From Agrypnia vestita (lineage: Eukaryota; Arthropoda; Insecta; Trichoptera; Phryganeidae): 64,000 nucleotides of DNA. The DNA lies in contig JADDOH010024892.1 in NCBI GenBank assembly GCA_016648135.1, positions 1 to 64,000 of the forward strand. Direction: 5' to 3'. A model generated the notes under the pieces. It did no database searches. It was not told the DNA's origin and was given only the letters and a program-made list of their open reading frames with translations. Shown here piece after piece: positions 11,801-26,800 of this stretch. Positions within the stretch are counted from its first letter, which is position 1. The number at the start of each line of letters is the position of its first letter. Made by a program: the position numbers and the translations under genes.

Positions 11801-14800
11801 TTCAGCAGAATTAAGTGCAATTATACCACAGATGCACAATTATGCCAATCAAGGCCATAGAAATGTGCGTAAAATTCATGTATTTTATATTATTTTATTG
11901 TTAACCGATATTTAATTTTAAAGAAACTTATATTTTTCTCAAGTTTGTAGATACATATCTAAATTCCTTTGAAAGTACTTCAAAAAATGCAATATCAAAT
12001 TACCTGTGGTTTAGGGTCCCATCCAACTTGCCCCAATAGCCCCTGTGAAGTGAAAGCTAGAAGGTCTGCAGTGGCACTGAGCGGCTTGGCCACTGCCCCG
12101 AGAAGGCCTCTGGTGAGCCCTGAGGGCCCTGAAGCCAGGGGCGAGGTCACGAGGCCCACAGCTCCTCCCAAGACGCCCAGAGCTAGCCCTTTCAGGCCGC
12201 GGGCCAACCCTTGCGGCAGGCCCGTAGGCCGGGCACGACGGGCGGCCTCTGTACGCCTTACGTGTTCCTCATCAAGACTTAGACGATCGAGGTTGCGGGC
12301 CACACTACCCATTACCATGCTCACTGACTCTACGGTTCCTGAAAAAAATTGACTAGTTGCATATTATGAGGCAAATTCAGCTACTAACACAGTAGACCGA
12401 GCTATCTGTTAATGTGTACATATTATCCAGAGATTTTTTCAGAAATTCAAGTCTACTTTTAAGGAAAATTTAACTAACTTACCATCACTCCGTTTCCCCG
12501 TAGGGGTAGGCAGAGAGAAGAGCGCCATACTCTTCTGTCCTGACATACAATTTTCGCTTCATCTACATTCATACATCTTCGCATGCAAGCTCGATGATTG
12601 TTGAGGCTTCTAACAGGACGTCTTCCTTGGTCGCCCTCTCTTTCTGGCACTGTCAACACTTGCATTATATATCTTTCTTACCATTCTTTCCTCATTCATT
12701 CGCTCATCATGCCCAAACCACCTGAGCGACCCTATTTAGGACCCTAGGAAAATTTAAACCTAATCAGAAACCATTATGCATTCTTTACTTTGTGTAAAAA
12801 ATGCAGAAATATAGAATAGGTAAGTCACAAAAAAAAGAATATAGGAAATATTAACTCCATCTCGTATTCAAATTCTAACCACAATGGCACTGAGGAGCTA
12901 AAAATATTTATTATGATGTAATTTCTACACGCACGCACTATGTATGCTAGTTTGCAAACACATGGCAGAACAATGTTCAGTAACCGTTGCCGAGATATTT
13001 TGAGTAACTTCGATAAGGTTGACTGTGTGAGACATCAATTTTATCAAAAGTGATAAAAATAAAATGTATTGATTTAATAATGCTTACCCTGTGTTAAATT
13101 TTTTAGAAGTGTGGCTGAGCCATGAGTGACTCCAACTAACATTCCCCAAGGACCATTACCTACGAGCCCCCGACACGGTTCGGCCAGTAAGGCTCTGAGT
13201 CCTGCCCCGACCCGTCTGGCAAGACCACCAGGGCAGCCGAGGATTTCCAGAGAGCCCACCACCCATCCTGGATAACAATTTTATTTAAGTGGCCGGATTC
13301 TGTTATTAAACATTTTTTACATCATTACAACACAATATACATACATGATACAACACCAGGGTTTGAAAAAATCCGATTTTTATACTAAAAAATCATAAAT
13401 ATGATTTTTTGATATATATTCGATATATTATGACGTGACAAATCCATGTGTTCAATTTTCGCCCCACTGGCTATGTTCAACCAGCCGCCTGGTCATTTTA
13501 GTTTATGGCGCGTCAAATGCGTTCCATCTGTGTAGAGACAGTAATTGTCTATTCGCTTTACAAGTTGCCAGCTGTCATTTCCAAGCTTGCGAGAGCCACT
13601 GACAGGCAAAATGTAGACATACTCTCATCTGGGCCCCGTTAAGGGTAATATTTCAATCATATTCTGTTACCATAGAAGTATTGTAGCGCCATTAGCTGTG
13701 AATTGTTTGTAATTTGTAGTTTTTTTTATTTAAATAGGGCCTTCGCACTGGTCAGCGCTGCCAGCAGGTCCCGTTCTTGGTTTTTGTGTCAGCATGGCTG
13801 ACTTTTGATTGCCACAATTCTGTGTGGAAGCCATCGGAGGAGTTCCCGATGTTTATTATATGGGAAAAGATCTATGATGTCCAGGAACTAACCACATAAG
13901 GCGGATGGAGCACAGATAACTTATAAAAATTCACAGGATTTTTCAAGTAACATTGAGTAATATTTTGTTTTATTATTCAGGAAGAATTACAGAATCTGCG
14001 ATGGATATTTGCCTTCAATTCTACGATGATTTAGGATGTCTCCTTGACTTTATTGTTTAAAATGGCAGTTAAATTGTATATGTCGAGTGATTTTTGTTAG
14101 TCAATGTGCACTAGATATCAATAGTTTTTTTTGTTTTTTAAATATACCATGCTGGGCCTTAAATGACACCTTTGTATTATTTTTGTATGAAAATCTTTGA
14201 TTTACAAAATCTTTCCTCATCTAATTGAACTAATCTTGAAATAATTTTATTGCAATTTGCCTAATCTGGTATAACTTTACTTTTCTTATATTATTATGGT
14301 AAAACTGTGAAAAAGCAAATTCTTATTTTTTTATTTAGTTGAATAAATTTGTATTTTATTGTCAACTGACATTTCGATTTTTATTTACAATATAACTCTT
14401 CCACAAAGCAATGTGTATCATGTGTAGTATTCTAGCTATATAAAATACAATTTTAAATTTTATTTAATCGACAAACCCCTTCTCATTGCAATACCTTCTG
14501 GCTGTCGGAGCATGAAGTACATGTAAGTCCGAGGAGTATTTTTTTAGAAAACGAAATAGCTTGTCGGCAATGTTACGTCATAATGTATCACATTTTTTGA
14601 TATATATCCGATAAAAAATTGGAAATACATCCAATCTTTTTTTCTCCTTTTTTGCACACGCCAATTGATACAAACTCGGAATAATTAGGAAATTTATTTT
14701 TTTATTTTGTACATGAATTATTATTTATCAAATAAATTAATGGCATACTGAAAAAAGCTAATATGTATATGCAATTATTATATCTAAGTTAAAAATAATA

Positions 14801-17800
14801 TAAACAAACACCCATAACTTATAAACTTATAACACTTATAAAGTTAACTTATAACACTTATATAGTCACACAAAGAAACAAACACCCATTCAGGGTGTTT
14901 GTTTCTTTGTGTGAAATATCAATATTTTTTTGCCATTCGAAATTCGAACTTAGTGTGTCGTATAGCGTATATAAAAAAAAAACCATAGCACTAAAATACA
15001 ACTAGCGCCATCTAGTAACGACCGCAGATATCTAAAAAATAACTTGTAGCACTTTTTAAAATACAACTAGATACCGGCAGACAGACTGCCAAAGCGGATA
15101 TTCCAAGACTAGACTAAAGCAAGACCAGAAGGCAGAAGACCAAGGGGCCATCCTAGAAGGAGCTGGAGGACTGCTGCAAAATGAGGTTGCAGCTAAATTG
15201 GGCTGACACGGAGAGCGAACCCCAAGATAGGAAAAGTTGAAACTTTCTATGTAGCGCAGGGACCCATTAGGATATGAGGTAGAAGAAGAAGACAGACATT
15301 TTTAACAAAACTAATGGCTTTTTTCATGAGTTTTAAGATTTTTGGCGAATTTCGCAATCGCATCATGTATTTTTTTGTACCTTGAATTATGAATTAACGG
15401 GAATTAACCTCATAATTTGAAATCTTTTTTGGGGTCCCTTGAATTTCGAAGTAAGTTTTACTGTACATAAGATTAAACACTTTTAATTCTTAAAAATGAG
15501 TAAACAGTATGAAAATTATAAAAAAAAATACAATGCTAATGATACCTGCTCGATATATTGCTTCAGAGAGATAATGCATGGTAAGCGCATGTCCTAATCT
15601 GTAACTGGTGGTTCTAACGTTACTGCGATTGAATGCTGAAAACTGCAGAGGACTGTGATCCAGGGCAATATAAACGTGCAGCTGAAAGTAAAACGTGAAC
15701 ACAGTCAAATAAATATTACTTCCACAAAATGTCATAATAATGAAAGTTTGAAAATGTAAAACTTTAGTATAAAATTTAACTAACATTGGTATGTAAGCTG
15801 AGCAACAGGTTCAGGGGCCTAATTCGTAGATTTCTCAGATATATTGGTTGAGCAATTGCTGTCATCTCGCTAATAATTTCATACTCTACGATTACACTGG
15901 AAGGCGTTCTATCCATTGATTGTAATATGCCGCATCTGTGTTGATGAATTTCAGGTGCACACTCGGATAAATAATTCAAAAGTAATGTTATATATGTATC
16001 TTCGATGTATGCAGACAGTGGCCCAATGGAAATGCAAAACTCGGTAAAGCCTAAAAAAATCATATAATTTAAAACATTATATTTAACATTTTTTATGACA
16101 TGGAAAACAAAAAAAAACTGTATATTACCCCACTCTGTTAGTTGGGAATTCTTCCAAATTTCTAATTCAAGAATGCAAATCAGAAGAGAATCCTCTTTCT
16201 GGTCATCTTGAGAATCAACTTTGGAATCTTGAGATGCAGGTGCTTGGTTGACCAAAACTACAGGAAAGTCGTAACCCCCAGAGTGACGCAATGGGTTGTC
16301 CACCTGAATTTCTTTTGCCTTTAGTTCTAATATTGATCCCTGTGGGAAAATAATAACAAAACTGAAATATTCATTACCAACACTTTTTCTAGATATGCAC
16401 TTGGCTAACTTTAGTTTCTCTTAACATTGTTTAAGCATTTGCACATATGTAATTTTGGACTTGATTTTATCTGTAATGTACATGGATGAACGTCTATCAG
16501 GAGAGAGAATGAGTATAAATAGACATGCGACATATTGGCGCACACTTTTACAATTAAACTACCACGTCAGTAATAACTTGTTGAGCAATCTATAAACCAT
16601 ATTAATATTGTCGTGTGGAACTCCATTGTTCCAGTAAATAAATTGTATTCAAGTGGAACGTCGAGTTTATCTGGACCCCCAATTCCTACACGCTTCTTCT
16701 CCTAAGTTTAAAGGAAGAGAATATCACATTACTAATAAAATAATATTTTTCTACACAACACGTATTTGAGTGCAAATATTAGTACATATTTGCTAATATG
16801 TACATAAAGGCAGATAAACTGACATTTGTCCCTTTTTTTATCAACAATTAATTATTTGTTAGATAATTTTTAATACATGGATTTTTAATTTTTGTTTCCA
16901 TGCAATGTGATGCTAAAATTAATCACTATATGTGAGACAAGTTTTGCTATTTACGCACTTCTGTAGATGAAAGTCTGAAGTAAAACTGCAATTGGATATT
17001 ATTTGTTAATCTATTTTGCAATATGTTCACAATTTTATAAGCAATGCTGAAACAGAAACAGGATATCTTACAAATCTCAAAAACTGTTAACAAAACCATT
17101 GTTTACGAAAATAGGATACTATATGTGAGGCAGAATATTTAGAAAGATTCTAAATCTTCTTTATCACCCTTTATCTTTTTTGCTGAAGACGGGCAACTTG
17201 ACCATTCGATTAGACAAACCAGACATTGTGTAATTTAACAGTTTTAGTTTTGCATTTTAATACTAAGCGGTATCATATTTATATATACCTTATCACTGGG
17301 ATTTGATTTGAATAGAACTTGTTGAAATGTGAATGAAGCTATATCCCCGGCCGGGGACTGTTCCAAAATCTCACTTCCTCCAGTTAGTGTTATGTTTAAA
17401 AAGTTGAATTCCACTTTGGCAAATGATTTACTCAAAAAATTGAGGACAGCGGATGGTGTTGTAGATGCTTCATTTTCCACACCTAGAGAAGAAAACAAGT
17501 TATTGTGAAATGATTAATGTTTTCATTCACAATATTTTCAAATATCAATATTTTTATGAGATTGTAAATCAGAAAGAATTACACTTAATCAATGATTTTT
17601 CAGCACTCTACACCTTTTACACTAAAATTGGAAGTTACTAGAAGGTTCTAGAATATTGGAAGCATCTAGATGAACACGGGTCAGGTATAAATACAGGGAG
17701 CACAAATAAATAAATAATGTGCAATTCAGTCTTGTTTGACATTTGACTAAGGCGTCATTAGCAGCGGCAAAACTATAGCGAAAAACAGTATGGCCATCGT

Positions 17801-20800
17801 ATTGTATACTGAATGATAAATATTTATAATACATATAAACGTGAGCGATTTAAATAATATTGGGTTGTAAACAAAATGAAATAGAAGTCTTTATAGTACA
17901 AACATGAGTGATTTAAATAACAGAATTTTGTGAATGAAGTGTGAAATTGAACAGAATATTCGAGAAAGTGATTGATGCAATAGAAACGGCGTAATAAAAA
18001 GTGTAGTTCGGACGAGTGACTAGAGATAATTAGTATGAATTATGAATTAGATAAAAGTGTATGAAATATACTAGAAACATTTAGTTACGGTAAATTTAAG
18101 AACAGTTCTCCGATTAAATTTGTATCCAGTAACTTAGCGTAATAAATAAATCTAAGTTTAAATTGTTTTAGCGTTTCATTTGCCTCCCGCAGCTATGTCT
18201 CGTGACATATGTATAAAAAATGAAATAAGGCAGACTAACTCGCAGATATTGATTTACTAAATTTACATTTAATGATGGAACGTTCAAACTTCCCATAACT
18301 TCCAATCTTATATTTGACCTTTCGCAGATTTTGCAAACAGCAATTTTGGTCAGATAGGTCACAGAAATTTGATTAAAAAACTCACTAAACAAAACTGTGT
18401 TCTGCTAGCTAGTATAGAAATCCTAAAATAATAAAATGTATGTCCTGCTGGTAGGTTGCAAAGTCCTGTTAGTAGGACTCTGGACATTCTATCATTAAGA
18501 ATTTACCTGCATGTCCTCTTGATGAAGGTTCTCCAGGACTCGATCTGCTGTGGATATTAGAAATATTAGAGAACTTCCTTCGTATCTCTTTTGGTAACTC
18601 ATGGTTTGACTTTAGTTCTGTGGCTTAAAAAATAAATATGTATTTAAATACTATTAATAAATTAATAAAAACATACAATAAACTATATTTTTTAAATAAA
18701 TATTGTTTTTAGAATAATAATTATAAATATATTTTATTTCTTAATGGCGTTGAAGTTGTTAATAATCTTAACTTACCGGATGGATCGTTCTCCTCAAATA
18801 ACGAAACATCAATATTCTGTAAAGAAAGTATATTGTCAATAAAATTGAAAAAAGAATAGGTACTATAAAGATATTCGAGAAATTTTTACACTATCAACAA
18901 CTACAGGTAACCAATGTAATACTAACTGGTAATGAAGAATTCTCACAGGTACTCAGTGGTTTATCTTGAAAAGTGTTCCCAGATAAGCGAGATCTAATTT
19001 CGCTAGCGGAAATGTCAACCTAAAAATTAAATAAATTATCCAAAATTTGCGTTCATCATATGGTGGGACAACTGTATTGGTTAAGAATTCAGCTTGTAAC
19101 ACTTGGTGGGACAGATTACAAAATAATTAAAATAATCAACCAAAAACATATAATTTAGAGCAATATTTTATGAAATTCTTAGTGTAACTGTCTCTTACTG
19201 TACTGTCTTACTGTAACTCTGGAGCAAGTGGAAGTGGACATGTCCTATCTTTGCAAATTACTTTTGTTATTTTTAATATTCGGTTCAACGTGTAGAAATT
19301 AAAACAATTAATATTTTAAATAAATATTTTGTATAAAACCACTATTTATTTTAAACTATTATTTAATATTTTAAGAAAAAGATACAAGAATTTTTTTTTA
19401 GATATTTCGGTTTTTTACCCACCCATAATTGATATTGAAAGGCATTATTTGTATATGTTACAGTGAATCTGATTTTCTAGTGAGTCCATCATTCACTGGC
19501 ATTTTAGAGAAAGTATATTCAAGGTCATTCTTATCATATTCAAAGAGTTTTTCACCAATAGAAATGAATACAATATTTTTACTTGCACTTACTAGTGAAT
19601 TTATTGGTTTCCGAACTGTCAAAAATTAAATTTGACAAGTCTGAAATCTGTTTCCGTAAAAATCTATGCTTTTAAACGAACTCTTATTTATCCAAATTGA
19701 AACAACCAGGCCTTGAATAACAATTTAATAAGTCATTGCGTGAACAAGGTTCTTACTGCATTATTAATTTCTTCTGTGCATATCAACATTATGTAGATAA
19801 CGGATATTATTAAAATAGTCATTTTGAAGTGTTGAAAGTTTCGTCTGCACCAATTCTTCATTATATGATTTTATAACAAGATTCTAATGGCACATGGACC
19901 TTGTTTTTCAAAATTTATTTTGCGTTTTGTGTCTCATTCTACACTAGTCTAGTCCAAAGTCATCACAAAGCGACAGTATTTCTAATTTTTATCCTTTGAG
20001 CGATAGCATATTCTCTATTCTGTGGCGATAGTTCTGTTTCTCGAACTGTCACACTTCTGGACTGGTCTTTGATATTCAATGATTAGTTTAGGTAGGTAAC
20101 TAAAACGTAATATATTTTTAAAATTTTAATCGCGAACACTTACGAAATTCTGATCATCTTATAATTCAAAAGACAGTCGATTAAACTCATAAAAATGATA
20201 CGGTGCGAGCAAGCTTCACGTCTGTCACCGACGTCGAGCCGAGTAAGTTTGCGAACTTAAAAACCGCGCACTTTATGTTGTACGTCTACCACCCGTGCTT
20301 TACACGTGCGCAAACAAGAAACGCAAACGACATTAGACACATTTTTGATAAAAAGATAGAAAATTGGAAATGCGGAAGAATCTGAATGAATTCAAACGTA
20401 AATGATGACTTAGAATCTCTTTGATTTTTGTATTTTTCGCATCGAGTGTTTGTTACTTGACGCACTTTTAAAGGTTCATTTAAAATTAATAATACCGGGT
20501 GTATGTTTATTTATGTTTCTATATTTGTAAGAAATAAACTTTTGTTGTATTGTTATAAAAAAAACATATTTAATAAACTTAATTGACAAAATACATATTC
20601 ATTAATAAAAATTTTCCCTTAACCCCCCAATATTTACATGGTGACATAACCTCGTTTTGTTCCGGCAGTCGTCAGATATCATAAAAAACCCGAGTGCGCG
20701 ATCTTTCAGCCGACACCTTACTTCGCGATTCGTATTCGTTTTGCGGTGCCGCTGTCCTATTTTAATTTAGGAGTTAAAATAGGACCGCAAAATGAATAAA

Positions 20801-23800
20801 AATCGTCTAGTGTAGTGCCGCCTTTATACTTTCTACGCTTTAAGAATTACGTGTACAAATTGATGGTTTCACCGATATATTGTCTATGCTTTGAGTAATG
20901 TATTTTCACGGATTATGTGTAGTGAATCTGAGAATTCGTTGATTTAGATGTTTTCACTGCCCCCACTCTGCCCGACCGGGAAAAGTACATTTTTACTAGT
21001 GAAAGTATAGTCTCACTAAAAATGCAAATTCGCTGTAACATATATAAATTTCATAAAATATAAACTAAAAAAAAATTATCTCTTCGTATCAAATCATCCA
21101 ATTTCTACCTAAATTTTACTCTCCCAGGGTGGTGTAACCCCATAATTATAATTATACTTCCGATTTTAATTTTTAGTATATGTTTTATTCTGAAACATAT
21201 TGATAATGTAAATAGTGGTTTTACATAAAGAGTTTTATTTCTTTACAATACATAATAATATTACCACAAATTTATTTTCCTATTATTAAAAAAATTAATA
21301 TTTCTGTTTGGCATTAAAGGTAAACTGTTTTAATAATAATGAGTTACATTGTTCCCAACGATAACAAGTTAATGTAAAAAATACTGCACTAGTTACCGCC
21401 AGCAAAATTACCGAAGATAATTAAAATAATAAATAAAAATAATAATTAAATAATTAAATAATAATTAATAATAAATAATTAAAAATAATGTGAATTAATT
21501 AAAATTTGTATGTGAAAACAATGATTCCGATACACAGTAATGTTTTTGTGAGTAATACCTGTGTGACGTTATCGATGGTGACAAATGTAGAATGAGGGTG
21601 ATACACCACGGTAACTTTAATATCTTTGCTGAATCCTGGTAATTTTACAAATTGTTCTGAGCTGGTACAGTTCACATTCACAGGACTGGACCATACAAAC
21701 TGACTGCTTTCTGTAATATAAAAATAAATCGGTACACGCTTGCCCTACCAAACAATCTATAAGTATATATTTATTTAAAATGAAAATGTTCCGAAATCAC
21801 CTGTGGACAATCTTTTAATTGAGGAGTATGTAAAGATTTCATCTTGCTCATTCACTGTATTTTAATATTAATGACTACACTAAATATACAGAGCAATTAA
21901 ATCTGTGTTTCATAAAAACGTAGTTGTGTTAAAATCTTACTTAATTAAACCAAAAATGAGGATGAAAAATATTTTGATTAAATTCAATCGAGTAAGTTGT
22001 TATTAATATTTATTTTATTTTAGATATACATATAAACGACAGCAAATAATACACATCAAATACACAAAATTAAAAATTCAGTTTAGCAAATGCCGAGTAT
22101 GTATTATAATGGAGAAGTTTTACAATGCCGATAATACTATATTTAACTTGATGGAATTAAAATATATATCAAAACTAATAAACCAGTAAAAATAATTTTG
22201 AAATCCGTCAACTGAGAAATAGATTATTTAAGTTTACTTTATTAGATAATTAGTTCGGAACGACAGTGGCCTCGCCTCGCCTGCGACAACTTTTGACATA
22301 GTCGAGATTCTCGCAGTACTAGATACTGAGCGAACGCCAGCGAACACGAGCCACGTCGACTAGGTCAAATGAATCACACACTGGACATTTGCATAAAACA
22401 AAATTATTTTTGAAGTGCAAATTTAAATTCGCACAACCTTTTCATTTGTAGTGATATTTTAATGATTCTTTCACATTTTTGTTTAATTTTACTTAAATTT
22501 TTGTAATTAATCTATAAAAAAAATGGAAATCTTTTCATTGGAATTTATAAACAATTTGAATAAAAAATATCTATAATACTCACCAGCATTAATATAAGCA
22601 AACATAAGATGTGATGTGGGAGGCTTGGTGCAGTAAGCGGAATCTGTGACAAGCTCTGGGAAGTGTTGCGATACTGAAGGCATGGTGTAATATATTTTAT
22701 CTCCTGGACCCACTTCACATTGCCAGCTGCTGTATTCACACTCTTCAATAACCTAGGTATAATTCATTCAAACTTATATGATGCAATTTGTTATCCTATT
22801 TATATACATCTTAAATGTGTTGTTCGCGTTTTAACCATATAGACACGAGACTTTGATCTCTCTCCTCAGAGATATATATCAGTGACAGTCGTTATGTATT
22901 GCATCATTCAATTCATATTATGTATCGCTCTGTACTACACTATGTACTTTCGAGGCGAGTCTCCAAGAACAACGAGACATTGAAGTGTCATCATACATGC
23001 ATGCCGTTTTAAATGCATGTTAAGAAATAGATTTTTTTTTCATTTAAATAATTGATCATTTGCAAGATAATTTTTTTTAAAAATAAAAACCCTCTAAACC
23101 CCTCAGTAGGTTTGTTTTTTTTTTTTAAAAGTAAGGTAAAAAAAAAATTTAAAAAAGGTAAAATAACAAAGTAAGATAAGTTTACATACATAAAGAAAAA
23201 GGAAATTAATAATCATAATAATAAATTAACAAAAACATTACCAAGATAATGCTCACTTAATCAGTAAAAATCATTATTATTGATAAGTAATTCGATTAAT
23301 TTTTCTTTAAATATTTTCTTTTATAAGCCTTTTTTAAATATTTTCTTTTATAAAATTTAGTAGAAGTTTATTAAATATTTTCGGTATTATATATTTTAAT
23401 TTCATTCCACTATATTTATTAATTACTTTGTTAAATCTAGTCTCATGTTTATGTAGCAATCAATATTTATACCTATAATCTTCAAAATACCTTGTAACTC
23501 ATTTATACCAAAAGATAGCATTAATACACCTAGACCTTCGCTTCTTAAAAAGTTTAGATATGTATATCTTTAGTTATACACTCAGATGATTTATTAATTA
23601 TGTAATTTCATTGCTGAATTTTGATTATCTTGTATTTTTTTAATATTTGTTTTATTTTACAGGATAAACCCCAGCTAGTTATACCGCATCACTTTACCGA
23701 TTCTGCTAAAGATTGTACATATATAGTTTTCTATGTGCGTGTATGTGTGTGGTATATGATCTGTATCGGAACGTAATATTTAGTTCTGTGCATACTGTTC

Positions 23801-26800
23801 TCAATCTTTTACATATCTTGTTTATCAATGTATATAATCTAATATATATCTATATATATATATATATAATATTATATATATATATATATATATATCTATT
23901 ATATATCTCTGTATATATATTCATTTACTATTTCAAAAGGCTTTTGTATGATTAAAACTTTGACTCGTGACTTTATTCTAAATTATATATAATAATTGCA
24001 TATACATACATAATTTCTACACACTTTTTTTAGGTAAAGGCACATAAAAATACACATATAAAAATAATACCTTCTCATAATGATCTGGAACAGGTGAGCA
24101 AAAACTTGCTTGTGTGGCCTGTCCCACAGCAATATAAATATCTGCATTATTCTGTATTAACAACTGGGGTGAAGTGTCCCGGTGAACAGCTATGTAGGTT
24201 TGATCCTTGTCACGTTTGCAGGTTACCACGATGGGAATCTAAATTTCAAACATTGTGAATTAGTACTTCAACATGCACTCAAGTGCAAAGGGAAGGAAAT
24301 GTAATTTGTTACCTTCAAATCAAACAAACACATACTTTTAGTACCTTAACTACTAATCTGGGCGTCACGCTAGATTCTAAGCTCACTTTTAGAAACCACT
24401 TTGATAATATCATAAACAAAGCATATACTATGTTGAGATTTATAACCAGAATTACTGAAGACTTTAAAAATCTTCAAAGTCTAAAAATTCTCTATGTATT
24501 ACTAGTACGAAGTGTATTGGAATATTCATCAGTTATTTGCAACACATGTGCAAGAATCGAAAGTATTTTGTCATACAAAGCTGGTCAACACAACAATTTT
24601 CACAGCTACGAGGATCGACTTGCCTTTTTCAAGATGCACAAACTTGAGTCCCGACAGAAAATATCCGATTTTGTTGTGCTACACAAAATTCTCAGTGGAG
24701 CTATTGATATTTGGTAATTTAAAACTTGACTCTGACGGGTACACGTACGAGATCTGTTCAAAATGTATCGCGAATTTTGAATTTCCGCAGGTTACGTATA
24801 TTCAATTTTCGATTTTTTTTATAGCGTTATGTTGGTACTCATGTCTCTCACTTATGCCGACAAGTTCGGCCATTTTGAATGTTCAGTTAATTTTTGACAG
24901 TTGCTTTGCTGGCACGTGTTTTGACTCGTCTTCGATTTTTGCCTATTCCAAAAAATGGATCAAAGAATCTGTATCAAATTTTGTGTGAAAAACAAAATTA
25001 AGTGCACGGACGCATTCCTAATGTTGACAGTGGCATATGGTGAAGCTACCTTGGACCGAAGCAACGTTTATCGGTGGTACAAAATGCTCTCAGAGGGCCG
25101 AGAAGATGTGAACGACGAAGAGCGTGCCCGACGCCCAAGCACGTCAACATCAGACGCAAACATTGATGAAGTGAAAAAAATAGTATTGGCCAATCGTCGA
25201 ATCACCGTTAGAGAAGTTTCTGCGGATCAAAACATATTGATTGGCTTGTATCATTTAATTTTTACCAATGATTTGGGCATGAGATTTGTACCAAAATTGC
25301 TCAATTTCGACCAAAAACAGCATCACATTAACATTGTTAAGGAGCTGGTGGACTCTGTCCGCGACGAACCAAATTTACTCCAAAGGGTCATAACTGGTAA
25401 TGAATCATGGGTTTATAATTATGACATGGAAACCAAAGCTCAATCATCCCAATGGAAACTGCTGCACGAGCCAAGACCGAAAAAGCGCGCCAAATTCGAT
25501 TGAATTTGAAGGTTTTGCTAACAATTTTCTTCGATTGCAGGGGCATGGTGCATCATGAGTTCTTGCCACAGGATAGAAAGGTCAATAAGGAATATTACCT
25601 GCAAGTTATGCGCAATTTTCCTGAAGCAATTTGCCGGAATTTGGAATTGGAGCCCGGATTTATGGAAGAACAAAAATTGGTTTTGCACCATGATAACGCC
25701 CCTGCTCACACATCGCTGCTTGTGCGCAAATTTTTGGCCAAAAATAACAAACATACTAATAATGCCGCAGCCACCGTTTTCCCCAGATCTGGCCCCCTGT
25801 GACTCTTTCTTTTTCCCGAAACTGAAGAGGCCCATAAAAGGACGACGCTTTGAGGAGACGGCATCGAAGAAGGAGCTGAATAAGATCACAAAAAATGATT
25901 TTTTGATGTGCTTTGAGGATTGTAAAAAACGTTGGCACAAGTGTATAATATCTGGTGGGGATTACTTTGAAGGGGACAAAATAGATATTCATGAATACAT
26001 AAATAATTTTTCAAAAAACAAATTCGCTATACATTTTGAACAGACCATGTATAGCGTTTAAAGTCTAATATATCATTTTTTTCTTCTTATCCTTGAACTT
26101 TTTTAAAAAATTTTTTAATGATTTTGGGCGAGATTTAGAACGTCTAACAAAAAAAAAATATTTTTAAAAATCTGGTGATGCGCGAAAGCCTGCCCTTTAT
26201 TTTGGTAAGATTTCCACACTTTTTCCCCTTTCCTTAATCTTTCACATCTCTTTATTATCTATTATCAAATGGCATTTTTTTTATGTTTTTTACATATTTC
26301 TCCGAGAGCTGTAGGCTTGTGTCTGTTTTAATAGCAAACGTGATGGATAGTATAATTGCGCATCTTGAATTCTTTTTTCATAAAAGTTCCTACCGACAAT
26401 GACAAATCGTCACCCCTGTTCTTTCTCTTCGTAAGGTCAAAATTGTCATTTTTGACTTATTGTGATAGTGTGAGGCTTTGAGACTTGCTCTACAAATCGC
26501 TCCAATCCATTTTATCGTACCACTTTAGTTTCGTTGGTACAGATTTCCATTTTGTCATATGTGCTGAAATATCAGTGGTTGATCAGTTCTATTTTATCGT
26601 ATGTATTATCAACTCCATTTAATTTTATGTTTATACGAAAATTATTAAAAAAAAGTTAGTTCTATTGAATTACGGAGCTGGTGTTGATGGGCTATCCTAC
26701 ATACTCAAGTAAAGCAATTGAGATACGTACTAAATGATATACTTAACATTAAGTATAAGACAAACATGGATTTAACATCATTTGTAGATAATAAATTACA

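Noticed and set aside
11969..12352. Plus-strand Pro/Arg-rich protein of 127 codons
   Set aside because: It is the mirror of the GC-rich Vps13B exon at 12004-12338, which has splice sites, phase and family support.
16051..16128. Continuous coding through 15.8-16.3 kb
   Set aside because: The 78 bp between the two exons is AT-rich, has clean donor and acceptor sites and encodes an implausible Phe/Asn/Lys-rich run.
23713..23955. Tyr/Ile-rich membrane-like protein
   Set aside because: Mostly a translated TA microsatellite.
25518..25992. Minus-strand ORFs in the mariner
   Set aside because: Shadows of the transposase frames.
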